A DNA stretch of 64,000 nt from Claveliimonas ammoniilytica (GCF_025567415.1 NZ_JAOQJV010000002.1:62001-126000), one strand, 5' to 3'; positions 26,237 through 35,621 are shown, counted from the stretch's first letter. Notes: generated by a model not told the origin, from the sequence alone. Translations and numbers: made by a program.

Positions 26237-27736
26237 CTATTCTTTTAAGCCTTCAATCTGACTCCATACCGGATCCATTGCATCAATGATAGCGCAGTAT
26301 GCAGCGTATTTCTTTTCGTAATAAGCGTGCTTTTCAATATCTGGCTCGTATATTTTTTTAATTTTTACCCATTTTTTGGCGGCATCCTGCAGAGAGTCAA
26401 ATACACCTGCATTAACTCCGGCACAGAGGGCGACACCCATTGCTCCGAGCTCTTCGGCTTGTGAAATTTCAACACGGATGCCAAGAATATCAGCAAACAT
26501 CTGCATCCAGACTTCAGAACGGGTAGCTCCGCCTGCCATTCGCACTACAGATGGATTGTCGCAGTATGGAAGAAGACGACTGATGTGCATTTTGTGGCAA
26601 AATACAACGCCCTCAAACAATGCGCGCATCATATCTGCAATGGTGTGGTCATTCTGAAGACCGATAAATGCAGCTTTGGCATCGATGTTTACATTGGAAT
26701 CGTAGATGAACGGAAGGAAAAATACTGAGTTTTTATACAGTGTGGAATCAACCATTTTTCCGTAAGTTGCATATACATCTTTGGAGCGTTCCATAAAAGT
26801 ATCGATAAACCATTCTTGTGTGGAAGCGGAAGTGGAACTTCCTTCCATGTAGGAAATATATCCTGGAAGACCGTAATAGTACTGCATGAAAATGTCCTTG
26901 TCATCAACAACATTCTTCTTTAGAATACTATTAATGCCCCAGGAACCGACAATTATACCCAGCTGGTTTTCTTCGACAATACCAGCAGAAAGAATCGATG
27001 CGCTGATGTCGAATAATCCACCAACTACAGGAGTTCCTTCCGCAAGTCCTGTGAGTCTGGCTACATCGGCAGTGATTGTGCCGCCGGTATCACAGCTTTC
27101 GATGATTGGTGGAAAGATGTGTTTGTATTCAGCAATTCCAAATGCTTCAAACAGATTGTCCGCGTACTGGCCGGTTGCCATGTCAACAACATTCCAGCTA
27201 GATGCTTCTGTGATTTCACATACAAAATTACCAGTTAATATGTAACGAATATAATCTTTGACGCTTCCGACGTGAGCTGTTTTGTTGAGGACTTCTGGTT
27301 CGTGGTCCTTAAACCAGGCAACAATCGGGCTTGTCTGTCCTGTCCAGAGTTTGTTCCGAATCTGTGGAAATACAGAATCAAATGTGCCATCGGTGAGCCA
27401 TTTCTTGATGTAACCCTTAGAGCGGGCATCGCTACTGAGGATACCAGGCCATGTAGGAGCCCCATCCTTATCGACCATATAGGCACCGTTGCCCTGTCCG
27501 GTTATACCGATCGATAAGATTTCTTTTCCGTCTTGAATGCCGGCTTTTTCAATCACATCTTTGATTGCTTTTAAAGACATATCCTTCACTTCGTACATGT
27601 CACGTTCGTTTTGACCGCTATGCGGATAGGAAATGTGCAATTTTTCACCATGAACGGCAATTTCGTTACCGTCCATATCGTATATTGCAGCTTTAACCAT
27701 TGTTCCGCCGATATCAATACCCATTAAATATGTCAT
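26237..27736 (-). CDS. FGGY carbohydrate kinase, L-xylulokinase-like
   Basis: 499 residues. Two FGGY domains with GIDIGGT (phosphate 1), GITGQGNG and, in the C-terminal half, MAGGATRSEVWMQMFADILG. Details such as ILSSDARSKG, LWTGQTSP, KDHEPE, GGLFDI and the EGVVFCHKMH region match my memory of E. coli LyxK (L-xylulose kinase) better than XylB or AraB. With the 3-epimerase and class II aldolase/epimerase upstream it would feed L-xylulose into D-xylulose 5-phosphate. Substrate is inferred. Confidence 0.85.
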   Translation of the reverse strand: MTYLMGIDIGGTMVKAAIYDMDGNEIAVHGEKLHISYPHSGQNERDMYEVKDMSLKAIKDVIEKAGIQDGKEILSIGITGQGNGAYMVDKDGAPTWPGILSSDARSKGYIKKWLTDGTFDSVFPQIRNKLWTGQTSPIVAWFKDHEPEVLNKTAHVGSVKDYIRYILTGNFVCEITEASSWNVVDMATGQYADNLFEAFGIAEYKHIFPPIIESCDTGGTITADVARLTGLAEGTPVVGGLFDISASILSAGIVEENQLGIIVGSWGINSILKKNVVDDKDIFMQYYYGLPGYISYMEGSSTSASTQEWFIDTFMERSKDVYATYGKMVDSTLYKNSVFFLPFIYDSNVNIDAKAAFIGLQNDHTIADMMRALFEGVVFCHKMHISRLLPYCDNPSVVRMAGGATRSEVWMQMFADILGIRVEISQAEELGAMGVALCAGVNAGVFDSLQDAAKKWVKIKKIYEPDIEKHAYYEKKYAAYCAIIDAMDPVWSQIEGLKE

Positions 27737-27920
27737 ATAAATTCTCCTCTCTTAGTTTGATGTGATATAAATGACATATAATTTATCTCAAGACTATCAT
27801 AATCACGAAAAAAAGTCATTTAAATATCAAAAGTTATTCAAAATAAACAAAAAAGATTGAAAATGATATAAAATAATTCATTTTATGAACGATTATGAAA
27901 CAAAAATGAACTAAACAACA

Positions 27921-27943
27921 ATGCCGAACAAGTCGTCCGGCAT
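27921..27943 (-). terminator. Weak hairpin after the class II aldolase gene
   Basis: ATGCCG / CGGCAT stem with a T-rich 3' side on the minus strand. The 238-base gap up to lyxK also has an AAAATGA / TCATTTT inverted repeat (27860-27884), possibly regulatory. Confidence 0.4.
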
Positions 27944-27974
27944 TTCATTAATAAAGAATAAGCAAATATTGAAA

Positions 27975-28610
27975 TTACTGTCCAACATTAGCCCAAACAG
28001 CTACACACTCAGCATTCTGTTCTTCTGTGAGAAGTGCTGGCTCACAAACGCCAGCAGCAGAAAGATAAGTGATGGAAGATGTTTCAAGATATACAGCAGC
28101 ATACAATGCTTCATGCAGATCCTTTCCAACTGTGATAACGCCGTGATGTTTCAGAATGACTGCAAGCTTGTCACCGATATAGTCAACGGTCAACTGTCCC
28201 ATGGAAAGATTTCCCGGTGGAGAGTAAGGTGCTACGGTAACTGCACCACGAGTAGCGTTGGCAAGGGTGGTCAGGCATGCCGGCAATTCGTCTGATACAA
28301 GTCCGACTGCTGTTGCATATGGCTGATGAGTATGCAGGATTGCATTGACTTCCGGCATATTATCAAAAATGTAAAAAAGTGCCGGAGTGTCAACCGATTG
28401 TTTACGAGTTCCCTCTATAATGTTTTTATCTTTGTCAAAGACGATCATATCGTCAGGTGTCATTATTTCATAAGACATACCGGATGGTGTAATGATAATA
28501 TCACCGTTCGGCATACGGAGGCTGACATTACCTCCTGCGAGTGCGATCAGATTATTGCGTTTCATTTCCAGCGCAGTTTCGATCATTTCCTGTTTTTCTT
28601 GTTCGTACAT
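27975..28610 (-). CDS. Class II aldolase/adducin protein, likely L-ribulose-5-phosphate 4-epimerase
   Basis: 211 residues. Zinc ligands HTHQPYA (two His) and the later HHGV are clear. The position that is Glu73 in fuculose-phosphate aldolase reads SVDTP here, like the Asp of AraD epimerases, but the region VAPYSPPGNLS looks more like aldolases and the C-terminal Tyr of AraD is not obvious. The pathway context (kinase plus 3-epimerase) favours the 4-epimerase step. It overlaps the end of the 3-epimerase gene by one base. Confidence 0.8.
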   Translation of the reverse strand: MYEQEKQEMIETALEMKRNNLIALAGGNVSLRMPNGDIIITPSGMSYEIMTPDDMIVFDKDKNIIEGTRKQSVDTPALFYIFDNMPEVNAILHTHQPYATAVGLVSDELPACLTTLANATRGAVTVAPYSPPGNLSMGQLTVDYIGDKLAVILKHHGVITVGKDLHEALYAAVYLETSSITYLSAAGVCEPALLTEEQNAECVAVWANVGQ

Positions 28611-29455
28611 TACTGGCTGCTCCTTTCATATTTGTCTTTGATGAAGCTTAAGGCGTCTTTCGCTGCCTTATAAGGATCTTCATAATTCTGTGCCCACATT
28701 TCAAGTGTCATTGGACCGCTGAAATTAATCTCGCGAAGTGTTTTGAAAAATTTGATAAAATCAACATTACCATTGCCAAAAGGAATATCCCTTACTTTGC
28801 CGACAACGGTATCCTTCACATGGGTAGCTACAAGGTGCTTCTTTGCAAGACGATACTGGTCACATGACCAAGTATTCCCCTTGCCTGTTGAATAAAGATT
28901 GGCAATATCCGGGAATATCTGTAGCCAAGGGGAATCTACATGTTCGATGATCTGCAGACCCTTCTCCAGAGAATCCATTGTATCGATATCCACATTTTCC
29001 AACGCTAACATGACACCGTAGGAAGCAGCTTCCTGTGTGAGCTTCGCCAAATTTTCAAGGAAAAGCGCATATGTTTTTTCGTTGCGAGTATTGTAATACT
29101 CGTCGTATGCCATAGGCTGAATGATGCGAAGACCAATTTCGGCAGAAAAATGAATGGCATCCCTGGTAAGTTTCATACCCTTTGTTGCAAGTTCAGGGTT
29201 CTCACTTCCGATCGGGCAGTTACGTGTACCACTCAGACACATGGTCATGATCGGCATGTCGTAAGCTTCGATTGCCTTTCGGATCTCAATGATCTCAGAT
29301 TTATCTGAGGTAACGCGTGCCTGAAATTCTTCGCTTTCATCTGTGCTGAGTTCGAAATAATCGAATCCAAGATCCTTCGCGATACGAAGTTTTTCAGAAA
29401 GTGCAAGATCTCTTGGCAGTGCTTTTTCATAGAGACCAAATTTATGCTGTATCAT
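28610..29455 (-). CDS. L-ribulose/L-xylulose-5-phosphate 3-epimerase (UlaE/SgbU type)
   Basis: 281 residues from the ATG at 29455, which follows AAAGGAG (a longer frame to 29515 has no site). TIM-barrel xylose-isomerase-like enzyme; EKALP near the N-terminus, ALENVDIDTMDS, FPDIANLYSTG, HVKDTVVGKVRDIPFGNG and the C-terminal TLEMWAQN are typical of UlaE/SgbU. Converts L-xylulose 5-phosphate to L-ribulose 5-phosphate. First gene of the minus-strand pentose operon. Confidence 0.9.
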   Translation of the reverse strand: MIQHKFGLYEKALPRDLALSEKLRIAKDLGFDYFELSTDESEEFQARVTSDKSEIIEIRKAIEAYDMPIMTMCLSGTRNCPIGSENPELATKGMKLTRDAIHFSAEIGLRIIQPMAYDEYYNTRNEKTYALFLENLAKLTQEAASYGVMLALENVDIDTMDSLEKGLQIIEHVDSPWLQIFPDIANLYSTGKGNTWSCDQYRLAKKHLVATHVKDTVVGKVRDIPFGNGNVDFIKFFKTLREINFSGPMTLEMWAQNYEDPYKAAKDALSFIKDKYERSSQ

Positions 29456-29468
29456 AATTTCTCCTTTG

Positions 29469-29525
29469 AACGAAACAATTTCGTTAATTTTTTGAATATA
29501 ATACATCTGGTTCATTATTGGTCGA
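29469..29525 (-). promoter_or_regulatory. Promoter and palindrome ahead of the 3-epimerase operon
   Basis: On the minus strand: TCGACC (29520-29525), 16-base spacer, TATTAT (29498-29503), then a perfect palindrome AACGAAA-CAA-TTTCGTT (29469-29485) between the expected start point and the ribosome site, a likely repressor site. Confidence 0.5.
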
Positions 29526-29642
29526 CTTCATTATTCACGTGCAAATAAATTCTAGCATGTGAAAATAAGGCAAGTCAATTTTCAAATATATTGCAAAAGT
29601 GTAGAAAAAAATGACCTGTTTTGACACGCAATCGGTATTATT

Positions 29643-29707
29643 AATCCAAACGAATCCAAATGATTCGAACTCATTGACGAAATGCACAAAAAAGAATAGA
29701 ATCCAAA
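29643..29707 (+). promoter_or_regulatory. Promoter and operator of the ABC transporter operon
   Basis: TTGACG (29674-29679), 17-base spacer, TAGAAT (29697-29702). A perfect palindrome CGAATC-N5-GATTCG (29651-29667) lies just upstream, and AATCCAAA occurs three times (29643, 29653, 29700), the last across the -10/start region. The 288-base divergent gap thus holds control elements for both arms. Confidence 0.55.
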
Positions 29708-29803
29708 CTAAAGTTGATCGATTTTCACAATAACGTGCGTGGTGAAAAGTGCTTTTGACAACAAAAGTAACAAAAGGGAGAAGAGAAAAAAGGAGGTTAT
29801 TGT

Positions 29804-31891
29804 ATGAAAAGAAAAATAATCGCATCGTTACTGGTGTTAGCGATGGCGGGATCGTTGCTGGCTGGATGTGGCAACAAAGCTTCAGATTCAGGAAGCTCTG
29901 ATAGTTCAAAATCCAGCAAATCATCAGCATCGGAGCTGAAAGGTGATTCAAGTGAGAAGTACTATATGTGCGTACCGATTTCTGGTGTAGAGTATTGGTA
30001 TCCGGTATTCCAGGGAATGAAGGAAGCGGCTAACGCACTTGGCGTACAGGCTTACTATATGGGAACACCTGAGTGGGATTCTTCAGCACAGGCAGATGTA
30101 TTTAATCAGATCATGGCACTTGATCCAACCGGAATCCTGCTGCACCCGACAGACGGAGATGCATTTGTTGATCCAATCAACAGTGCAATCGCAGATGATG
30201 TTCAGGTTGTAACATTTGCAGCTGATTCACCAGATTCTAACAGAACAGCTTATGTAACGTCTGATAATAACAAAGAAGGTTCTACCGCTGCAAAGGAAGT
30301 AGCAGAAGAAATCGGTGGTAAGGGATCTATCCTTGTTATGAGAAATCCAGGACAGACAAATCACGAGACACGTGACGATGCTTTCATTTCTTACATTAAC
30401 GAAAATTACCCGGATATTAAGATTTATGAAGAGAATTCCGGACAGAATGCAGACGCTACTTACACAGCAGTCATGACAACATATCAGAAAGATGCTAACC
30501 TCAAAGCCGTATTTACACCGGAAGCTTCTTCAGCAGTAGGTGCAGCTCAGGCAGGTCTTGAGATCGGTAACGGCGATCAGGCTCTTGTATGTGCATGTTG
30601 TGATACTTCAGAAGAGATTCTTGACCTTCTGAAAGCAGGACAGTTCTTCTCAGCAATCGCTCCTGATCAGTATCTGCAGGGATACATGGGAATGCTGGAT
30701 CTGTTCTTTGCAGCTCATAATGAAGTTCTTGAACCAATGAATGGTCGTGCAGACGCTGGTGAGAACTTATGGCAGAGTCCGTTTATGGACAATGGTCTTT
30801 CAATCGTAACAGCTGACAATGCAGATGATTTCTATCTTGATGCATATGCAGAAAAGCTTGGCTACAAAGACAGTGAAGAAATCCTTGAGCCTTTGGAAGA
30901 GCCAGAAGGCTGTGGATTTGGTGATGGATCAGGCGAAAAGTATTATATGTGTGTACCAATCTCTGGTGTAGAGTACTGGTATCCTGTAATGCAGGGCATG
31001 AAAGATGCAGCTAAGGCTCTTGATGTAAGTGCATACTACATGGGAACACCTGAGTGGGATGCTTCAGCACAGGCAGATGTATTCAGTCAGATTATGGCTC
31101 TTGATCCAACTGGTATTCTGGTTCATCCGACAACAGCAGAAGCATTTGTTGATCCAATCAACAGTGCAATCGCAGATGATGTTCAGATCGTAACATTCGC
31201 AGCTGATGCACCGGACTCAGAAAGAACAGCGTATGTAACATCTGACAATACAAAAGAAGGTAACAGAGCAGCTCAGGAAATCGGTGAAGCACTCGGAGGA
31301 GAAGGCTCCGTACTCGTTATGAGAAATCCTGGACAGACAAACCATGAGAATCGTGACAACGCTTTCATCGCTTACATGGAAGAAAATTATCCGGACATCA
31401 CAATTTACGAAGAGAATTCTGGACAGGATGCAGACGCTACTTATTCAGCAGTTATGACTACATACCAGAAAGATGCTAACCTCAAAGCCGTATTTACACC
31501 AGAAGCTTCTTCAGCAGTAGGTGCAGCTCAGGCAGGTCTTGAGATCGGCGGCGGATCAGAACAGGCACTTCTGTGTGCATGCTGTGATACATCAGAAGAG
31601 GTTCTTGACCTTCTGAAGGCAGACCAGTTCTTCTTTGCAATTGCACCAGACCAGTATCTGCAGGGATATATGTCTATGCTTAACTGCTACTTCGCAGCAC
31701 ACAATGAGATTTTACATCCTATGAATGGTCGTGAAGCAGCTGGTGAAAACCTGTGGCAGACACCATACATGGATAACTCACTTTCAATCGTAACGAAAGA
31801 CAATGCAGATTGCTTCTACCTTGATTCATATGCGAAGAACATTGGATTATCAGGTGCAGATCAGCTCATTGAGCCTTACGAAGCAAAGTAA
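29804..31891 (+). CDS. Lipoprotein with two fused sugar-binding domains (tandem SBP)
   Basis: 695 residues. The signal peptide ends in a lipobox (LLAGC, Cys22), followed by a Ser-rich linker. Two complete periplasmic-binding-protein family 4 (RbsB-like) domains follow: residues about 51-377 and 378-695, each opening with EKYYMCVPISG, offset exactly 327 codons. Some stretches are nearly identical in DNA (30491-30567 and 31472-31548 differ at one base). One lipid-anchored protein therefore offers two binding sites to the ABC permease. Expected ligand is a pentose such as L-xylulose or a precursor. Confidence 0.92.
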   Translation: MKRKIIASLLVLAMAGSLLAGCGNKASDSGSSDSSKSSKSSASELKGDSSEKYYMCVPISGVEYWYPVFQGMKEAANALGVQAYYMGTPEWDSSAQADVFNQIMALDPTGILLHPTDGDAFVDPINSAIADDVQVVTFAADSPDSNRTAYVTSDNNKEGSTAAKEVAEEIGGKGSILVMRNPGQTNHETRDDAFISYINENYPDIKIYEENSGQNADATYTAVMTTYQKDANLKAVFTPEASSAVGAAQAGLEIGNGDQALVCACCDTSEEILDLLKAGQFFSAIAPDQYLQGYMGMLDLFFAAHNEVLEPMNGRADAGENLWQSPFMDNGLSIVTADNADDFYLDAYAEKLGYKDSEEILEPLEEPEGCGFGDGSGEKYYMCVPISGVEYWYPVMQGMKDAAKALDVSAYYMGTPEWDASAQADVFSQIMALDPTGILVHPTTAEAFVDPINSAIADDVQIVTFAADAPDSERTAYVTSDNTKEGNRAAQEIGEALGGEGSVLVMRNPGQTNHENRDNAFIAYMEENYPDITIYEENSGQDADATYSAVMTTYQKDANLKAVFTPEASSAVGAAQAGLEIGGGSEQALLCACCDTSEEVLDLLKADQFFFAIAPDQYLQGYMSMLNCYFAAHNEILHPMNGREAAGENLWQTPYMDNSLSIVTKDNADCFYLDSYAKNIGLSGADQLIEPYEAK

Positions 31892-31902
31892 GTGTTGATT
31901 TT

Positions 31903-31936
31903 GGCGGTGGCTCCGGCTCCCGGAGCCGCCGTTTTG
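31903..31936 (+). terminator. GC-rich hairpin between binding-protein and ATPase genes
   Basis: GGCTCCGG / CCGGAGCC stem with extra GGC pairs, then GTTTTG. Probably an RNA-stabilising or partial terminator element that keeps binding-protein mRNA in excess. Confidence 0.6.
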
Positions 31937-31967
31937 TTACTTAACAGTATGAAGAAAGGGTGAGATT

Positions 31968-33500
31968 ATGGCATTACTTGAACTGAAACATATATCCAAA
32001 AGTTTTGGGCAGAATCAGGTTCTGAGAGATGTTAACTTCGAACTGAGACCTGGGGAAGTACATGCACTTTTGGGAGAGAATGGTGCGGGAAAGTCTACGA
32101 TGCTGAATATCATCGGTGGAGTTTTTGAGCCAAGCGGGGGAACGATTCTGATTGATGGTGAAGAGAAAAAAATCACATCTATTCTCGATGCCAAAAATCT
32201 TGGAATTGGATTTGTGCATCAGGAAATTGAACTGTGTCAGGATGTAACTGTAGCAGAAAATATCATGATGACAAGTATTAGCGACAGTCACACATTAAAA
32301 GTTAATTTTAAGAAAATGGTAAAGGAAGCAGCGGAGATCTTGAGACCGATGGCAGGTGATACGATCGATCCAAGGGCATTGGTTTCATCGCTTCCGATAT
32401 CTCAGCAGCAGGTTGTTGAGATTGCCAAAGCATTGGCATATAAATGTAGGATTCTTCTTCTTGATGAGCCAACAGCGGCACTTTCAGAGAGTGAAGCAGA
32501 AGCACTTTTTGAGATTGTGGGACAACTGAAAAAGGAAGGTATGGGAATTATTTTTATCAGTCACCGTATGGAAGAAGTGTTTGAACAGAGCGACCGGGTA
32601 ACAGTCTTGCGTGATGGGGAGATTATCTCTACAAGACCGTCATTGGATGCACCTTTAGATGAGCTGATCCGGGACATGGTTGGTCGTGAGATCAGCGATA
32701 TTTATCCACCAAAAGCAGAACATATTGATTATAGTGATTCGAACGTAATGCTTAAAGTTGAAAATCTTACGGATGCAAAGAACCGTTTCAGAGATATTAA
32801 CTTTTCATTATACAAAGGAGAAGTTCTTGGCTTTGCGGGTCTGGTAGGCGCCGGAAGAACAGAAATTCTGCAGTCGATAGTTAATTTGAGAAAACGTTCA
32901 TCAGGAACGGTTGAACTTCTTGGTGAAAATATTGATAAATTAGGTACTTCAAAAATTTATAACAAAGGTCTGGTATTGCTTTCAGAAGATCGTAAAAAAA
33001 GCGGATTGTTCCTTGATTATTCAATTGCTGAGAATACCAGTTCTACATATCTGGATTTGATTACCAATGGAATTATACTCAGCAAGAAAAAAGAAATGGA
33101 ACTTGCCAGGGATAAGATTACTGAACTGAATACCAAGGCAGAAGGTCCTAAACAGGTGGTCGGAAGACTTTCTGGTGGAAACCAGCAGAAGGTATTGCTT
33201 GGAAAACTGCTTGCAAAAGTTCCGAAGGTTATTCTTCTTGATGAGCCTACACGAGGTGTTGATATCGGAGCGAAGTCTGAAATTGGAAAGTATATCAGAA
33301 AGCTGGCAGATGAAGGTATTGGAGTTATTTTGATTTCATCAGAAATGAATGAATTGTTGGGACTTTGCGATCGTTTGATCATGATTGATATCGACGGTGA
33401 TCAGGTGCCGGAAGTTACAGGAGAACGTCAATTCGATTCAGATACGGTTGTATACTACATTTCTGGAGCATACAAATACGATAATAAGGAGGCACAATAA
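31968..33500 (+). CDS. Sugar ABC transporter ATP-binding protein (RbsA/MglA type)
   Basis: 510 residues with two ABC domains. The first has Walker A GENGAGKST and Walker B LLLDEPTAAL; the second has a degenerate Walker A (GLVGAGRTE), signature LSGGNQQKV and Walker B ILLDEPTRGVD. This asymmetry is normal for the RbsA/MglA/XylG carbohydrate importers. The stop overlaps the permease start by one base. Confidence 0.93.
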   Translation: MALLELKHISKSFGQNQVLRDVNFELRPGEVHALLGENGAGKSTMLNIIGGVFEPSGGTILIDGEEKKITSILDAKNLGIGFVHQEIELCQDVTVAENIMMTSISDSHTLKVNFKKMVKEAAEILRPMAGDTIDPRALVSSLPISQQQVVEIAKALAYKCRILLLDEPTAALSESEAEALFEIVGQLKKEGMGIIFISHRMEEVFEQSDRVTVLRDGEIISTRPSLDAPLDELIRDMVGREISDIYPPKAEHIDYSDSNVMLKVENLTDAKNRFRDINFSLYKGEVLGFAGLVGAGRTEILQSIVNLRKRSSGTVELLGENIDKLGTSKIYNKGLVLLSEDRKKSGLFLDYSIAENTSSTYLDLITNGIILSKKKEMELARDKITELNTKAEGPKQVVGRLSGGNQQKVLLGKLLAKVPKVILLDEPTRGVDIGAKSEIGKYIRKLADEGIGVILISSEMNELLGLCDRLIMIDIDGDQVPEVTGERQFDSDTVVYYISGAYKYDNKEAQ

Positions 33501-34510
33501 TGGCAGCTAATAATGTAAGTACAAGAAAGGGAAAGAGTTTCTTCGCAAAACTTATGGAGAGACGAGAGGCTATGCTCGCATTAATCGTCGTGGCCATGTA
33601 TATTGTTTTATCATTTATTACTCCAAGTTTTATGACATGGAGTAACCAGAAGGTAGTTATCTCAAGTATGGCGGTAGATGGTATCGTTGTAATTGGTATG
33701 ACAATCAGTCTGATTTCCGGAGGTATCGATCTTTCTGTAGGATCGACATTGTGTCTGTCTATGACAGTAGCAGCGCTTTTGATGAGAAATGGTAATCATC
33801 CATGGCTCTGTTCACTGGCTGGTATCGCAGTGACAGCATTGATCGGTTTGATCATTGGATTACTTGTAACGAAGCTTCATCTGACACACTTCATTGTTAC
33901 CTTATGTTTTATGGGAATTGCCAGAGGTCTTGTATACATTTTGACAGGTGGTTCTCCGGTATCTCTGGTACGTGTGTTTGCAGAGAACAAGGGATTTGCA
34001 TTTCTTGGGCAGGGAACAATTGGTGGCGTATTCCCGATGGCTCCCGTTTGCTTCATAGTAATTGCAATCATAGCTGAATTGTATGTTCGTAATTCAGCTG
34101 GTATGAGAAAAGTATTCTATACAGGCAGTAACGAACAGTCAGCTCTTTATTCTGGTATTAAGGTTGACAAAATGAAAATTATTGCATGTGTTGCGTGTGC
34201 AGCACTTGCGGGTGTGGCAGGAATCATTTATATGATCCGTTATTCCGGAGTAGCAGTAAATGCCGGATCGGGAGAAGAAATGGTAGCGCTTTCAGCAGCT
34301 GTTATCGGTGGTGCAAGTATGAATGGTGGACGTGGTTCTGTTATCGGTTCAATCTTAGGACTTTTGTTTATCGTTATCATCCAGGATGCACTTACACTGA
34401 TGATGGTTCCGTCATACTGGCAGGATTTCGTAAAATACGCGATTGTGCTGATTGCAGTAGCAATTGATGGTGTAACATATTACAGATCCTTAAAAGCATC
34501 ACAGTCTTAA
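33500..34510 (+). CDS. Sugar ABC transporter permease (RbsC type)
   Basis: 336 residues with about eight to ten membrane helices. LISGGIDLSVGS and the cytoplasmic coupling segment near GSNEQSALYSGI are conserved marks of RbsC/AraH/XylH permeases; AAVIGGASMNGGRGS is also typical. Works as a homodimer with the ATPase before it and the tandem binding protein. Confidence 0.93.
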   Translation: MAANNVSTRKGKSFFAKLMERREAMLALIVVAMYIVLSFITPSFMTWSNQKVVISSMAVDGIVVIGMTISLISGGIDLSVGSTLCLSMTVAALLMRNGNHPWLCSLAGIAVTALIGLIIGLLVTKLHLTHFIVTLCFMGIARGLVYILTGGSPVSLVRVFAENKGFAFLGQGTIGGVFPMAPVCFIVIAIIAELYVRNSAGMRKVFYTGSNEQSALYSGIKVDKMKIIACVACAALAGVAGIIYMIRYSGVAVNAGSGEEMVALSAAVIGGASMNGGRGSVIGSILGLLFIVIIQDALTLMMVPSYWQDFVKYAIVLIAVAIDGVTYYRSLKASQS

Positions 34511-34548
34511 AAACTCCTTATACTGAATATAATATAGTGCGAAACGAA

Positions 34549-34590
34549 AAAGAGTGTGAAAGCCGTTATTGGCTTTTACACTCTTTGCGT
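34549..34590. terminator. Terminator between ABC operon and sorC-type gene
   Basis: Stem AAAGAGTGTGAAAGCC / GGCTTTTACACTCTTT with a 6-base loop; can act for both convergent genes. Confidence 0.75.
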
Positions 34591-34624
34591 TTAATGACTG
34601 CGATTAAGGATTAGGGCTGTTCAT

Positions 34625-35611
34625 TTACAAGGTGTTATCATCCGCCAGTTCCAGCACTTTCTCGGCTGTCTGTACATCGGTGATCAGTGCATGCAGATAG
34701 TGTCCGTTCAGTGCACCCAGGATAGAGCGGACTTTTTTCTCACCGCCGCCGACGCCGATGACGCGCTTATGTTCCGGTAGATCCCGGATATCGATGGATA
34801 TGATTCTGTTCTTCAATGTTGTGTTGCATAGTTCGCCGGTGGTGGTAAAGAAGTTACCACAGATATCCCCGGCCGCCTCAGCGTCCACCAGTTCGTTGAT
34901 CGTAGCGGTGTCAAATGGATAATCTGACAGGTGATCTGCATCCCGGACAGGTGCCTCACCGATACCTACCAGAGTAACATCCAGATTGTGTGAGGCTTTT
35001 AATATAGAAGCAATCGTTGGTTCTTCTTTGATGGCAGAACAGAGTTCTTTACTCTGACACATAAATGGTGCTGTCAGAATGGTGGCGTGTCCATTGTATT
35101 TATCGATCAGATGTTGTGCCAGAATGTTCGGCTGGAAATCCACGCTCTGGGACGAACCGCCTACCAGTGTATACACGTGGATGTCCCGGATATTCTTATT
35201 CGGCGGCAGATTCTCAATCATGCTGTTCAGTGTACGTCCCCAGGTCAGACCTATTTTCATATTATTATGGACAAGCTGTTCAAAATAAGAAGCCGCTTCG
35301 GAACCAATCTTTCTGGTAAGTGTATCGGTATCAGCTCCGGAGCAGTCTACCAGTTTGATATCCTGCAGTCCGAAACGCTGGCGGAGCTTTTCCTCTAATT
35401 GAAGCGTCTTCATGGCACCGCGTACGTCTACGATCTCGAATTTGATCATACCTTCGGCTTTGGCCTCTTCCAGCAGACGGCTTAAGGTTACGCGGGAGAT
35501 GTTGAGCTGCTTGGCAATCTCTGTCTGCGTGTAACCTTCTTCATATAAATAGTATAAAGCTTTCAGCTTCAGATAATATCTGTGCTCCTGAGAAATGGAC
35601 AATGTAATCAC
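34625..35611 (-). CDS. SorC family sugar-binding transcriptional regulator
   Basis: 328 residues. N-terminal helix-turn-helix (about 15-50: YTQTEIAKQLNISRVTLSRLL) and a SorC sugar-binding domain (from about 70: IGLTWGRTL, TLVGGS, GIGEAP, and GVGGGEKK near the end). Members bind phosphorylated sugars or related effectors. It is divergent from the dehydrogenase complex genes, and palindromic ACAATTGT boxes lie in the shared control region, so it probably regulates that operon and itself. Confidence 0.92.
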   Translation of the reverse strand: MITLSISQEHRYYLKLKALYYLYEEGYTQTEIAKQLNISRVTLSRLLEEAKAEGMIKFEIVDVRGAMKTLQLEEKLRQRFGLQDIKLVDCSGADTDTLTRKIGSEAASYFEQLVHNNMKIGLTWGRTLNSMIENLPPNKNIRDIHVYTLVGGSSQSVDFQPNILAQHLIDKYNGHATILTAPFMCQSKELCSAIKEEPTIASILKASHNLDVTLVGIGEAPVRDADHLSDYPFDTATINELVDAEAAGDICGNFFTTTGELCNTTLKNRIISIDIRDLPEHKRVIGVGGGEKKVRSILGALNGHYLHALITDVQTAEKVLELADDNTL

Positions 35612-35621
35612 CTTCTTCTCT

